Source of the DNA: Aquamicrobium sp. LC103 | GTDB taxonomy: Bacteria; Pseudomonadota; Alphaproteobacteria; Rhizobiales; Rhizobiaceae | Direction: 5' to 3' | Assembly: GCF_001014615.2 (NCBI RefSeq) | Contig: NZ_LBCQ02000002.1 | Location: 124,001 to 188,000, forward strand | Length of the DNA stretch: 64,000 nt | Shown here: positions 46,804-54,714 of the stretch, piece after piece | How the letters are laid out: every line of letters begins with the position of its first letter | Numbering within the stretch: position 1 is the first letter of the stretch | The notes under the pieces: model-generated | The model's database searches: none | Told to the model about the DNA's origin: nothing | Seen by the model: only the letters and a program-made list of their open reading frames with translations | Made by a program: the position numbers and the translations under genes

Positions 46804-48927
46804 ATGCATATCGAAACAACGGACGGCAGCAAGAGACCGGTCCTCATCCGCTATCGGAATGCGACACTTCTGGGTACGGCGATCGTCGCTTTCACGCCGG
46901 CCTCATTGCTGGCCCAGGAGGTCGAGGCTTCCGGTCCCGTCACGGTACTCGAAGCGATCACCGTCGAGGGGACCGGTGGCGATGACGATGCAAGGTCGAT
47001 CGTCGCCACGCAGACCTCCAGCGGCAGCAAGATGGCCACCGACATCCTGGACACGCCGGCTTCGGTATCCGTGATCACCGCCAAGGAGATCCAGCAACGT
47101 GGCGCGCAGAGCGTCGAGGAGGTGTTGCAGTACACCGCCGGCGTGACCACCGATTTCTACGGATCGGATGACAGGTTCGACTTCTTCAAGATTCGGGGCT
47201 TCGACGCCTACACCTATCGCGACGGGCTGACGCTGGGCCGTCCCTTCGGCGGTGTCCGGGAAGAAGCCTATGCCTTCGAGCGCGTGGAGGTACTGAAGGG
47301 CGCGAATTCCACGCTCTTCGGCGTCGCGGACCCGGGCGGTTCGGTGAACTATGTCACCAAGCGGCCGAAGCATGAGAGGTTCGGCGAGGCCTTCGTCACC
47401 GGCGGATCGTTCAAGCGCGCGGAGGTCGGCTTCGATTTCGGCGACAACATCACCAGTGACGACACGCTGTCCTATCGGTTTACCGGCAAGTTCAGGGATG
47501 CCGACGACGAGTACGACTATTCGCGAGACGATCAGAAATTTTTCATGGGCGGCCTGACATGGCGTCCCAGCGACGCCACCAGCCTGACCGTCGTCTACGA
47601 TCACCTCAATCGCGACGGCGTTCCCGGCAGCGGCGGCCATCCGGTGGGCTCGAATTTCGACAGAAGCCGTTTTTTCGGGGAACCTGATTTCAACTATCGC
47701 GGCACGAACAGAAACACGGTCAGCGTCATGCTGGACCATGATTTCGGCTCCGGTCTGAGCTTCAGCTCGAACGCTCGCTACAGCGATACCAAAACCGACT
47801 TCGGCTACGCCTATGTTGCCCGCACGCCGACGGATGGCTCCACGATTGCCGGCCGGGATTTCTTCGCCAACGATTATTCGAGCGAGAATTTCATCGTCGA
47901 TGCGCGCCTGCAATACGATACGAGCTTCAGCAATGTGGACAGTCGCACGCTCGTCGGTGTCGAATACAATTCCCTGTCGTCCGACAACGACACATATTGG
48001 GGACCTGCGCCGGACATAGACTGGACCGATCCCGTCTTTACCGGAGCGCCGGGATCGCTTCCGGCCATCGTCGGCACGCAAAGCGACCAGAAGACCACGG
48101 CCCTTTATTTCCAGCAGGATCTGACCTTCGCGGAAAGATTCATCGCGACTGTCGGGTTGCGGAATGACTGGCTCGACACCACGCAGACAAACAAGCTCAC
48201 AAACACTGTGGCCGAGGGCGACAACAGCGAGTTCACGAGCCGCCTGGGTCTGACCTACAAGGTGACCGATGAGTTTGCGACCTATGCGAGCTACGCCGAG
48301 TCCGTCGCTCCGCCGACCGTAGGCGTCGAGCCCGAGCGCGGAGAGCAGTTCGAGGTCGGCGTCAAATATCGGCCCGCAGGTTTTCCCGCCTTGTTCAGTG
48401 CGGCCGTCTACGATCTGACCAAGAAGAACATCACCGTCAACGTCACCGATCCTTTCCCGCGTCAAACCACGATCGGCGAAGTCCGCGTCCGCGGACTGGA
48501 TCTCGAGGCCAAGGCGGAGCTGACGAACAATATCAGCCTGACCGCGGCATACTCATACCTCGATTCCGAGATCATCGAGGACGGCGATACCGGCAACAAG
48601 GGCAATCGCCTGGCCATGGTGCCAAAGCATATTGCGTCGCTGTGGGCCAACTATACGTTGGAAGGCGAGGGGGCCCGTGGCGACATGACGTTCGGTCTCG
48701 GCGCGCGTTACAAAGGTTCTTATTACTTCGATGACGCAAACACCGCCGGGACTGGAAGCAGCATCGTGTTCGATGCCGCTTTCAGCTACAAAGTCCAGGA
48801 AAACACCTCGCTCGAGGTGAATGTCAGCAATCTGTTCGACAAGAAACACATCGCCAATGGCGGCTTCGGAGCGGATTTCTACAATCCCGGCCGCGCGGTT
48901 TACGCAACGCTGCGCCACACCTGGTGA
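46804..48927 (+). CDS. TonB-dependent siderophore receptor
   Basis: A 707-residue outer-membrane receptor. A signal peptide (cleavage near SLLAQE) is followed by the TonB-box region (LEAITVEG) and a plug domain (DTPASVSVITAKEIQQRG; VEVLKGANSTLFGVADPGG). A 22-strand barrel then ends NPGRAVYATLRHTW with the usual C-terminal aromatic residue. There is no extra N-terminal signalling (STN) domain. The layout matches ferrichrome/ferrioxamine-type receptors. It is divergent from the FecBCDE-like importer and should deliver its ligand to that binding protein. Confidence 0.95.
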   Translation: MHIETTDGSKRPVLIRYRNATLLGTAIVAFTPASLLAQEVEASGPVTVLEAITVEGTGGDDDARSIVATQTSSGSKMATDILDTPASVSVITAKEIQQRGAQSVEEVLQYTAGVTTDFYGSDDRFDFFKIRGFDAYTYRDGLTLGRPFGGVREEAYAFERVEVLKGANSTLFGVADPGGSVNYVTKRPKHERFGEAFVTGGSFKRAEVGFDFGDNITSDDTLSYRFTGKFRDADDEYDYSRDDQKFFMGGLTWRPSDATSLTVVYDHLNRDGVPGSGGHPVGSNFDRSRFFGEPDFNYRGTNRNTVSVMLDHDFGSGLSFSSNARYSDTKTDFGYAYVARTPTDGSTIAGRDFFANDYSSENFIVDARLQYDTSFSNVDSRTLVGVEYNSLSSDNDTYWGPAPDIDWTDPVFTGAPGSLPAIVGTQSDQKTTALYFQQDLTFAERFIATVGLRNDWLDTTQTNKLTNTVAEGDNSEFTSRLGLTYKVTDEFATYASYAESVAPPTVGVEPERGEQFEVGVKYRPAGFPALFSAAVYDLTKKNITVNVTDPFPRQTTIGEVRVRGLDLEAKAELTNNISLTAAYSYLDSEIIEDGDTGNKGNRLAMVPKHIASLWANYTLEGEGARGDMTFGLGARYKGSYYFDDANTAGTGSSIVFDAAFSYKVQENTSLEVNVSNLFDKKHIANGGFGADFYNPGRAVYATLRHTW

Positions 48928-48933
48928 CGGCCC

Positions 48934-48967
48934 CGTCCCGTCCGAAGCTCATTTTTCGGATGGGACG
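48934..48967. terminator. Bidirectional terminator hairpin between receptor and AraC genes
   Basis: CGTCCCGTCCGAA pairs with TTCGGATGGGACG to give a 13-bp stem (one G-T pair) with an eight-base loop. It fills most of the 47-base space between two converging genes, so it can end both transcripts. Confidence 0.75.
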
Positions 48968-48974
48968 TCCCGGT

Positions 48975-49850
48975 TCAGCGGATCCGCTGCATGCGCCGCC
49001 ATACGGCTGGCGTTTCTCCGGCGATCTGCCGGAACGCCTTCGTCAGGTGAGCCTGGTCTGAAAACCCGAGCTGGGCGGCGATGCTTGCCACCGACGCGTC
49101 GCTTTCCAGCAACAGCTTTCGTGCAAGATCGATGCGCTTTCCAAGCTGCCACTGCAATGGGGTCTTGCCGGTCGTCTGCTTGAAGACGTGGGCGAACCAG
49201 CTTTCGGACAGACCGACCGTCGCGGCCATCTCTGCAACGGTGAGGCGGCAATCGCCGCGGGCGTCGACGCGCGAGACGAGCTTGTTCATCTGCGCTTGAG
49301 TGAGCCTGCCATTGGCGGGCTCGCTGTCATGCTCGGGAATATCCAGAAGGCCGGTTACGATGCTGCCTACGAGGCTTTCCGCGTAGACCGCATGTTTCGA
49401 GGGCGTCGACACTTCGTCGACCAGCAGGCCCGCCAGCGCTTCGATAGCCGCGACATCCTGAATTTCCACCGGACGGCGCAACGCCGACTGTGCCACCGAC
49501 AATCCGACCGACGGTGACAGGAATCTCAACAGCCGGTCCTTGTGAACATGCAGATCCAGATGCGAGAAGCGATGCATGGACGTGAAATTGGTCCACAGCG
49601 GCACGCCGGCAGGCACATAGATCGCGCGCGTCATCGGTCGGGAATGCCGCTCGAAACCTCCGCCTACGTTGGACATGCGGATCTGCGACGACACGTCGTT
49701 GAAAAAGAACACGATGCGCGGATCGGGGGAGAGGTAGTAGCCCGTTGCGCCGGGCTGGCCTTCCGCGTCCCAGAAGACGCTCATCAGGCCGTCGAGCCCG
49801 CGCCATTTGACCGGCGCCAGCGCCCGAATGCCTTCCGTATGGCAAGTCAT
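48975..49850 (-). CDS. AraC family transcriptional regulator (siderophore-uptake type)
   Basis: A 291-residue regulator with a C-terminal AraC DNA-binding domain. The two helix-turn-helix units are visible in LTVAEMAATVGLSESWFAHV and SVASIAAQLGFSDQAHLTKA. The N-terminal half is a ligand-binding cupin-like domain. AraC proteins of the PchR/AlcR kind sense a ferric siderophore and switch on its receptor. The start at 49850 fits the domain edge; an ATG at 49988 would add 46 residues but would bury a palindrome. No clear ribosome site marks either. Confidence 0.87.
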   Translation of the reverse strand: MTCHTEGIRALAPVKWRGLDGLMSVFWDAEGQPGATGYYLSPDPRIVFFFNDVSSQIRMSNVGGGFERHSRPMTRAIYVPAGVPLWTNFTSMHRFSHLDLHVHKDRLLRFLSPSVGLSVAQSALRRPVEIQDVAAIEALAGLLVDEVSTPSKHAVYAESLVGSIVTGLLDIPEHDSEPANGRLTQAQMNKLVSRVDARGDCRLTVAEMAATVGLSESWFAHVFKQTTGKTPLQWQLGKRIDLARKLLLESDASVASIAAQLGFSDQAHLTKAFRQIAGETPAVWRRMQRIR

Positions 49851-49927
49851 CGAATGCCGATAACTCAATGTCGTAAGCCGTCCACGCGTGATGTTGAGGA
49901 TGACAAGCCTGCCTGACGAGCTATTGT

Positions 49928-49943
49928 GATGAAGTGCTTCATC
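49928..49943. promoter_or_regulatory. Inverted repeat GATGAAG-TG-CTTCATC upstream of the AraC gene
   Basis: Perfect seven-base arms are separated by two bases. The site lies 78 bases ahead of the proposed AraC start and downstream of the iron site. It may be an operator for autoregulation or an RNA hairpin in the leader. Confidence 0.45.
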
Positions 49944-50011
49944 TGGTCGGCTTGTCCGACGGTGTCCCAGCGAGCGCGCCGCGGTCATTCATTCGACCGG
50001 CCAGCGCTCCT

Positions 50012-50034
50012 AATATGAGCCTAATTATCATATT
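50012..50034. promoter_or_regulatory. Probable RirA (IRO-type) site upstream of the AraC gene
   Basis: AATATGA-N9-TCATATT is a perfect palindrome in its arms and contains the TGA-N9-TCA core of the iron-responsive box. It lies in an A+T-rich stretch that looks like a promoter on the minus strand. Together with the site at 46507 it brackets the siderophore locus. Confidence 0.6.
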
Positions 50035-50205
50035 TATTCATCCTGGCAAGCCGCTCGATGTGAAACTGCTACTAGGAAGCCCTCCGCCGACGTGCCTCTT
50101 CGGGGAGGGGGAAGGGAAGCGGCCGCCACTATATCGTGATGGGACAGGCGGTAAATGCATGCTACTATGACTGCAGGTTTATCGTTTAAGCTGTGGAGGG
50201 GACCC

Positions 50206-50586
50206 ATGGCCAAGACGGATTTCAAGAGCATCGACGAATACATCCAGACGTTTCCGCCCGATGTTCGGGAAAATCTCGAGGCAATACGCAGCGCTATCCA
50301 AGATGCGGTACCCGAAGCCGAGGAAGTGATCAGCTACCAGATCCCGGCGCTCAAGTTTCATGGCTGGGTCTTCTATTTCTCCGCCTACGCGAAGCACTAT
50401 TCGCTTTCCTGCCCGCCGCCTTTCAGCGTGTTCACGGCGTTCGAGGAGGAACTTCGCCCCTACGCGCAGTCCAAATCCACCGTGCAATTTCCCAAGAACA
50501 AGCCCATTCCTCTCGAACTCATCGGAGCGATGGCGAAATACCGGGCTCGGGAAAATCTTGGAAAGACGAATGCCCGGAAGAATTGA
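50206..50586 (+). CDS. DUF1801 domain protein
   Basis: A 126-residue protein of the DUF1801/YdhG-like family. The pattern IDEYIQTFPPDVRENLEAIR, ISYQIPALKFHGWVFYFSAY and STVQFPKNKPIPLELI is typical. Such proteins resemble iron-chaperone frataxin-like folds but have no settled function. The start is set by GGAGGGG five bases upstream. Confidence 0.9.
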   Translation: MAKTDFKSIDEYIQTFPPDVRENLEAIRSAIQDAVPEAEEVISYQIPALKFHGWVFYFSAYAKHYSLSCPPPFSVFTAFEEELRPYAQSKSTVQFPKNKPIPLELIGAMAKYRARENLGKTNARKN

Positions 50587-50689
50587 CCATCCTCAAGAAA
50601 GACGAGCATCGACCAATGACAATGCGTTCATCCGTACATTGCTGCCGTTTACGATCTCATCCGGTCCGCCCGGTTTCGGAGATCGGCAA

Positions 50690-51286
50690 ATGAATAAGGC
50701 CACGCTTACGCGACGGGGAATTATGCTGGGTGGTCTGGCGCTTTTGACTTCGGGATGCACGTCGATGGGGCAGTCGGACCAGCCCCTGTCGTTCGCGTCT
50801 CCGGCTCAGGCGGGCGTGGATCCGGCATTCAGGCGGACACGCGTCAGATATGAATATCCCGGCGAGAGCCCGGGAACGATCATCGTCAACACCTCCGAGC
50901 GTTACCTCTATTTCCTGGAGGAAGACGGTTGGGCGACCCGCTACGGCGTCGGGGTCGGGGAGGAGGGGCTGACGCTGAAAGGCAAGGCCACCATCGGTCG
51001 CAAGGCCGAATGGCCGTCCTGGACGCCGACCGCCAACATGATGAGGCGCAAGCCACATCTCGTGCAATATGCCGGCGGTGTCAGTGGCGGCCTTCACAAC
51101 CCGCTGGGCGCGCGTGCGCTCTATCTCTACCGCAACGGTCGCGACACGATGTTCCGGCTGCATGGCACCAACGAGCCATGGACGATCGGCAGCGCCGTGT
51201 CGAGCGGATGCATCCGGTTGACCAATGACGACATAACTCATCTCTATGAGCGCGCCGAGGTGAAGTCGACGGTGGTGGTCATATGA
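50690..51286 (+). CDS. L,D-transpeptidase (YkuD/ErfK family), exported
   Basis: A 198-residue exported enzyme. The N-terminus (LTRRGIMLGGLALLTSGC) reads as a Tat-like signal and a lipobox with C23. The YkuD domain has the catalytic signature HGTNEPWTIGSAVSSGCIRL with the nucleophilic cysteine. L,D-transpeptidases make 3-3 crosslinks in peptidoglycan or attach outer-membrane proteins to it. It lies 104 bases after the DUF1801 gene and seems to stand alone. Confidence 0.92.
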   Translation: MNKATLTRRGIMLGGLALLTSGCTSMGQSDQPLSFASPAQAGVDPAFRRTRVRYEYPGESPGTIIVNTSERYLYFLEEDGWATRYGVGVGEEGLTLKGKATIGRKAEWPSWTPTANMMRRKPHLVQYAGGVSGGLHNPLGARALYLYRNGRDTMFRLHGTNEPWTIGSAVSSGCIRLTNDDITHLYERAEVKSTVVVI

Positions 51287-51344
51287 GACGGTTCGAATGC
51301 ATCGGATGCTGAAACGGCTTCAACTCATTGCATTTTATGTAACA

Positions 51345-51357
51345 TTCCGTTACGGAA
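51345..51357. repeat. Palindrome TTCCGTTACGGAA
   Basis: Six-base arms around a single T, in the 179-base gap between the L,D-transpeptidase gene and a small lipoprotein gene. It may be a regulator site for the latter; no regulator can be named. Confidence 0.3.
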
Positions 51358-51465
51358 ACTAGATGCAAACTGTTGCTTTCCTGCACTAGGCACTGGAACG
51401 AATCACCATTATTACTAGTTCTGTACATATGGCGGTCTTTTTCCGTCTCTTGAAAGGATAGCTAA

Positions 51466-51606
51466 ATGAGCAGATTTTTAATCGCTATAGTTGCCGTCCT
51501 CGCGGTTTCCGGCCTGAGCGCCTGCGACACGATCGGCAAGGGGAAGGGGAAAGCTCCGCCGCCAGTCGTTGAGCCGGTTCCGGAACAGCCTCCGGTCTAC
51601 AAGTAG
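51466..51606 (+). CDS. Small lipoprotein (46 residues)
   Basis: A short gene that codes for a small lipoprotein. The signal peptide MSRFLIAIVAVLAVSGLSAC ends in a lipobox LSAC, and the mature part is a Pro- and Lys-rich tail (GKGKGKAPPPVVEPVPEQ). Small lipoproteins of this kind are common in Rhizobiales envelopes and are easily missed. A ribosome site (AAAGGA) lies ahead of the ATG, and a strong hairpin follows the stop. Confidence 0.8.
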   Translation: MSRFLIAIVAVLAVSGLSACDTIGKGKGKAPPPVVEPVPEQPPVYK

Positions 51607-51627
51607 CAACTGGCCTTGGTCGGTTTT

Positions 51628-51655
51628 CGGGAAGGGTCCAATCGGGCCCTTCCCG
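51628..51655 (+). terminator. Hairpin after the small lipoprotein gene
   Basis: CGGGAAGGGTCC pairs with GGGCCCTTCCCG (one G-T pair) around a four-base loop, 21 bases after the stop codon. The stem is strong but no T tract follows, so it is a probable rather than certain terminator. Confidence 0.55.
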
Positions 51656-51753
51656 ACACATCTCCAGCCCTGGCAGGCTGGCCTTGAGGTACGCCACCGC
51701 GTAGGTCAGGCGTCCGGGTGGCTTTACTTCTGAACTCCAGGTTCAGGGACGAG

Positions 51754-52371
51754 ATGATATTGGTAAGCAGCCGTCTACTGTTTGCAGCCTTCCTCGCGAT
51801 TATCGTGGCGGCGTGCCAGACAGGCGGAGATACACAGACGCGCCCCGACGGCGGCAATGGCGGCGCGGCCGGTTCGGCGCAACAGAACCAGGTCACGAAT
51901 TCGCGCTACTTCATCGAGTACCGCTCGCGATACGCTCTCAGCTATGGCCATTCCTATGTCATTTTCGGCCGCCTCGACCAGTCGGGCAGGATGATCAATC
52001 CCGAGGTGGCAGGTCTTCACCCGGCTTCGGACAGCGCCGCGCCCTATGTGCTGGGGCACGTCATGCCCGTTCCGGCCGAAACCGGCGAGAGCGACGGCGA
52101 TCTGGAAGACGAATACCGCTCGGCGAGCTGGCGGGTCATGCTGAGCGAAGCCGAATACCGCAAGGTCGTCGCCTTCATACGCAATCTGCAGGCGAGCTCG
52201 CCCATGTGGCATGCGGCCCTCTATAACTGCAACGCCTTCGTCGCCGATATCGCCCGCTCCATGGGATACAAGACGCCCTTCATCTGGCTTCGACCGCAGC
52301 AATTCATCATCCAGCTGAGAGAGATGAACGGGGGCACGGGCTACACCGGTCCCCTGGAAACCGCTCAGTGA
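51754..52371 (+). CDS. Uncharacterised lipoprotein with HS...NC motif
   Basis: A 205-residue exported protein. The signal peptide MILVSSRLLFAAFLAIIVAAC ends in a lipobox, and a Gly/Asn-rich linker follows. The folded part has a conserved-looking SYGHSYVIFGRLD and, near the C-terminus, ALYNCNAFVADIARSMG. A histidine and cysteine in these places recall permuted papain-like hydrolases (DUF4105/LRAT-like), but I cannot prove the family. The start was chosen for AGGGA upstream and the intact signal. Confidence 0.8.
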   Translation: MILVSSRLLFAAFLAIIVAACQTGGDTQTRPDGGNGGAAGSAQQNQVTNSRYFIEYRSRYALSYGHSYVIFGRLDQSGRMINPEVAGLHPASDSAAPYVLGHVMPVPAETGESDGDLEDEYRSASWRVMLSEAEYRKVVAFIRNLQASSPMWHAALYNCNAFVADIARSMGYKTPFIWLRPQQFIIQLREMNGGTGYTGPLETAQ

Positions 52372-52563
52372 GCTCGCCGCCCGGCCGGCGATCGAAAAGG
52401 CTGGATGGCCATGCCTTGGCGACGTATTATGATTTGAACGGCATTGGACGTTGGCCTCCGATTTTCGAGCTGGTCCGATGCTCTAGCAAGGGATGGGTCG
52501 CTTCTTGTACGTTTGGACGCAAGGCGATTCGGCGGGAGATGATGTGACGAGGTGAGCATTACG

Positions 52564-53145
52564 ATGGCTTCAGCCGGCGAGGTCGTTTGGGTGCTTGGCA
52601 TCGTCGCATGGTATATCATCCGATACCCTTTCGAGCGGCGCGCCAAGCGGACGCGCGTGGTAAGCGACCAGCGCTCGCTTTCGGATACCGTGGCTCTCAT
52701 GGCGGCTCTGTTCGGCATGGCGATCCTGCCGATATTCTATCTCGTCACCGGAATTCCCCAGGCGGCCGACCGTCCCGCCAGCCTTTGGTCCGTCGCCCTG
52801 GGGGCGGTGGTTTTCATCGCGGCGCTGTGGATGTTCCGAAGGTCACACAAGGAACTCGGACGCTACTGGTCGATCACCCTCGAAATCCGCGAGCGCCACA
52901 AATTGATCTGCGACGGGCCCTACGCCTTCGTCCGCCACCCGATGTACACCTCGTTTCTGCTCATGGGGCTTGGCCAGGCGTTCCTGCTGCCGAACTGGGT
53001 CGCGGGGCTGGCCGGCCTTGCCGGCTTCGCGGTGCTTTTCTTTGCAAGGGTGGGCAAGGAGGAACGCATGATGCTGGAGAGCTTCGGCGAGCAGTATCGC
53101 GACTATATGGGAAGAACCAAGAGATTGATCCCTTACCTTTACTAG
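52564..53145 (+). CDS. Isoprenylcysteine carboxyl methyltransferase (ICMT)/phospholipid methyltransferase family protein
   Basis: A 193-residue integral membrane protein with about five segments. The family signature RYWSITLEIRERHKLICDGP with PYAFVRHPMYTSFLL binds S-adenosylmethionine at the membrane face. Bacterial members methylate lipids or small molecules; the target is unknown. It is followed after ten bases by an E2-type acyltransferase gene, so the two may act on the same compound. The ATG at 52564 is preceded by AGGTGA. Confidence 0.85.
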   Translation: MASAGEVVWVLGIVAWYIIRYPFERRAKRTRVVSDQRSLSDTVALMAALFGMAILPIFYLVTGIPQAADRPASLWSVALGAVVFIAALWMFRRSHKELGRYWSITLEIRERHKLICDGPYAFVRHPMYTSFLLMGLGQAFLLPNWVAGLAGLAGFAVLFFARVGKEERMMLESFGEQYRDYMGRTKRLIPYLY

Positions 53146-53155
53146 CAGGGGGCAG

Positions 53156-53914
53156 ATGCGAGGCCGCGCGATAAAACTCTCGGCGCCCAGACGCCTCGTC
53201 GGCGACCTGATGAGGTTCTCGATCGGGGTGCCGAGGATCACGGTTCAACGCCAGATGAACATCCGGCCCCTGGTCCAGGCCAGGGCCGGGCAGGAGGCGA
53301 GGCCCTCCTGGAGCGTACTCTTTCTCAAGGGCTACGCACTTCTTGCCCGCTCCACGCCGGAGCTTCGCCAGGCCTATGTCAAATTGCCCTGGCCGCAGCT
53401 CTACCAATATCCGACGAGCGTGGCCTCGGTCGCCTATGAGCGCGAGCATGACGGTGAACGGGCGGTGCTTCTGAGCCGCATCAAGGGACCGGAGCACCAT
53501 TCGATCGGGGAGCTCGAAGCCTTGCTCAAGGAAGCCCGAACACTTCCGGTGATGGAGGTCAGGGATTTCCGCCGCGCCTTGAAACTCGCGCGAATGCCGA
53601 CCCCGCTCCGGCGATTCGTCATGTGGCTTGGACTGAATTTCGGCCGCCAACGGGCGAATTATTTCGGCACGTTCCAGTTTTCGGTCTATTCGGGCCTTGG
53701 CGCGGAATCGCTCAATCCGCTCACGCCCCTGACCACGCTTCTCAATTACGGCACGATCGGCAAGGACGGATCCGTGACCGTCCGCATTCACTACGATCAT
53801 CGCGTGATGGATGGCGCCGTCGTCGCCAGGGCGTTGGAGAAGTTCGAGGAAATATTGAACGGCGCCGTCGCCGACGAGGTGCGGCGCGGTCATGCCGGTG
53901 AAACGGCGGGCTGA
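53156..53914 (+). CDS. 2-oxoacid dehydrogenase E2-type acyltransferase, catalytic domain only
   Basis: A 252-residue protein that looks like the catalytic domain of E2 acyltransferases without lipoyl or E1-binding domains. The active-site motif HYDHRVMDGA is present near the C-terminus. The N-terminal half has YALLARSTPELRQAYVKLPW. Such stand-alone forms may be acyltransferases of the chloramphenicol acetyltransferase fold. It lies just after the ICMT-like gene and probably shares its transcript. Ribosome site AGGGGG. Confidence 0.85.
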   Translation: MRGRAIKLSAPRRLVGDLMRFSIGVPRITVQRQMNIRPLVQARAGQEARPSWSVLFLKGYALLARSTPELRQAYVKLPWPQLYQYPTSVASVAYEREHDGERAVLLSRIKGPEHHSIGELEALLKEARTLPVMEVRDFRRALKLARMPTPLRRFVMWLGLNFGRQRANYFGTFQFSVYSGLGAESLNPLTPLTTLLNYGTIGKDGSVTVRIHYDHRVMDGAVVARALEKFEEILNGAVADEVRRGHAGETAG

Positions 53915-53965
53915 CTGCCGAACGTTTTCCGGAACATGGATCATCGACGCTCCCATATTGCAAAT

Positions 53966-53980
53966 GTTCACTATTTGTTC
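53966..53980 (+). promoter_or_regulatory. LexA-type SOS box GTTC-N7-GTTC
   Basis: GTTCACTATTTGTTC is an exact match to the direct-repeat LexA site known from alphaproteobacteria. It lies 46 bases ahead of the RNA ligase-family gene and 51 bases after the preceding stop, in a promoter-like A+T-rich stretch. The downstream gene would therefore be part of the DNA-damage response. Confidence 0.6.
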
Positions 53981-54026
53981 CACAAAGGAACAGGTGCGGC
54001 GCTGCTGAGTAAATGGGCATGTGCCA

Positions 54027-54620
54027 ATGCAAGGTGTGTTCGAGTTTTGCCGCGATCCGCTGCCTCGCAGACCGAGGCGGCCGGAGCGGCTGATCTTCCT
54101 GCTGTTTCCGAAGGCTTGTGCGCGTGCGTCCGTGGTGCGGCTCGCGAGCGATTTCGTGTGTGACAATCAATTGACGGGGTCTTTGTTGCGTGAGGAGAGG
54201 CTGCATGTCTCGCTGCAGCATGTTGGGGATTATCCCCACCTTCGTACCAAGTTCGTCTATGCGGCGACGCAGGCGGGCAAAGCGATCGCGATGCCGCCAT
54301 TCGAGGCGGTCTTCCGTTCGATCGGGAGTTTCGAGGGCGCGCCGTCGACAGGCGCGCCGCGCCGCCGGCCGCTGGTGCTTCTGTGCGAAGGGGAGGGGCT
54401 TTTCGAGCTCCACAGAAAACTTGGCGTGGCAATGGAGAGGAACGGCCTGAGGGCTGTGGCACATTTCAGGCCTCATATGACCTTGTTCTATGGGTTCAAG
54501 ACGGTTCCCATGCAGCCGATAGAACCGATCACCGTCGTCTTCGACCGGTTTTTCCTGATCCACAGCGAGGTTGGGCTCGGGATTTACAATGAGGTTGAGG
54601 AATGGCCGCTGGCGGTTTGA
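54027..54620 (+). CDS. 2'-5' RNA ligase superfamily protein (LigT/2H phosphoesterase)
   Basis: A 197-residue 2H-family protein. The two HxT/S motifs are visible: HVSLQHVGD and HMTLFYG. The fold cleaves or joins 2',5' and 2',3'-cyclic phosphates in RNA or nucleotides. The ATG at 54027 was chosen; a GTG two codons upstream is possible. A LexA-type site lies in its promoter, which is unusual for this family, so it may act on damaged RNA or nucleotides under stress. Confidence 0.85.
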   Translation: MQGVFEFCRDPLPRRPRRPERLIFLLFPKACARASVVRLASDFVCDNQLTGSLLREERLHVSLQHVGDYPHLRTKFVYAATQAGKAIAMPPFEAVFRSIGSFEGAPSTGAPRRRPLVLLCEGEGLFELHRKLGVAMERNGLRAVAHFRPHMTLFYGFKTVPMQPIEPITVVFDRFFLIHSEVGLGIYNEVEEWPLAV

Positions 54621-54714
54621 GGCGTCGTTCTGCTATCTCGGGGATGCTGCGCTTCGATGATCTCCATGCGGCCTCCTGCCGATGATGGCGCGACGCCAAC
54701 GAAAGGACGAATGA

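Larger units (their letters stand above)
49851..50205. other. 355-base regulatory gap upstream of the AraC gene
   Basis: No gene is supported here if the AraC start is at 49850. It holds a GATGAAG/CTTCATC palindrome, an A+T-rich stretch with a TGA-N9-TCA site, and, further right, a G-rich stretch with partial CCCTCC/GGGAGG pairing. The divergent promoters of the AraC and DUF1801 genes must lie in it. Confidence 0.6.

Noticed and set aside
46903-48465. 520-residue frame opposite the TonB-dependent receptor
   Set aside because: It has no start context or domain, and the receptor on the other strand has signal, plug and barrel features.
51287-51300. GGTTCGAATGC resembling a tRNA T-loop
   Set aside because: No acceptor stem, anticodon arm or D arm can be formed around it.
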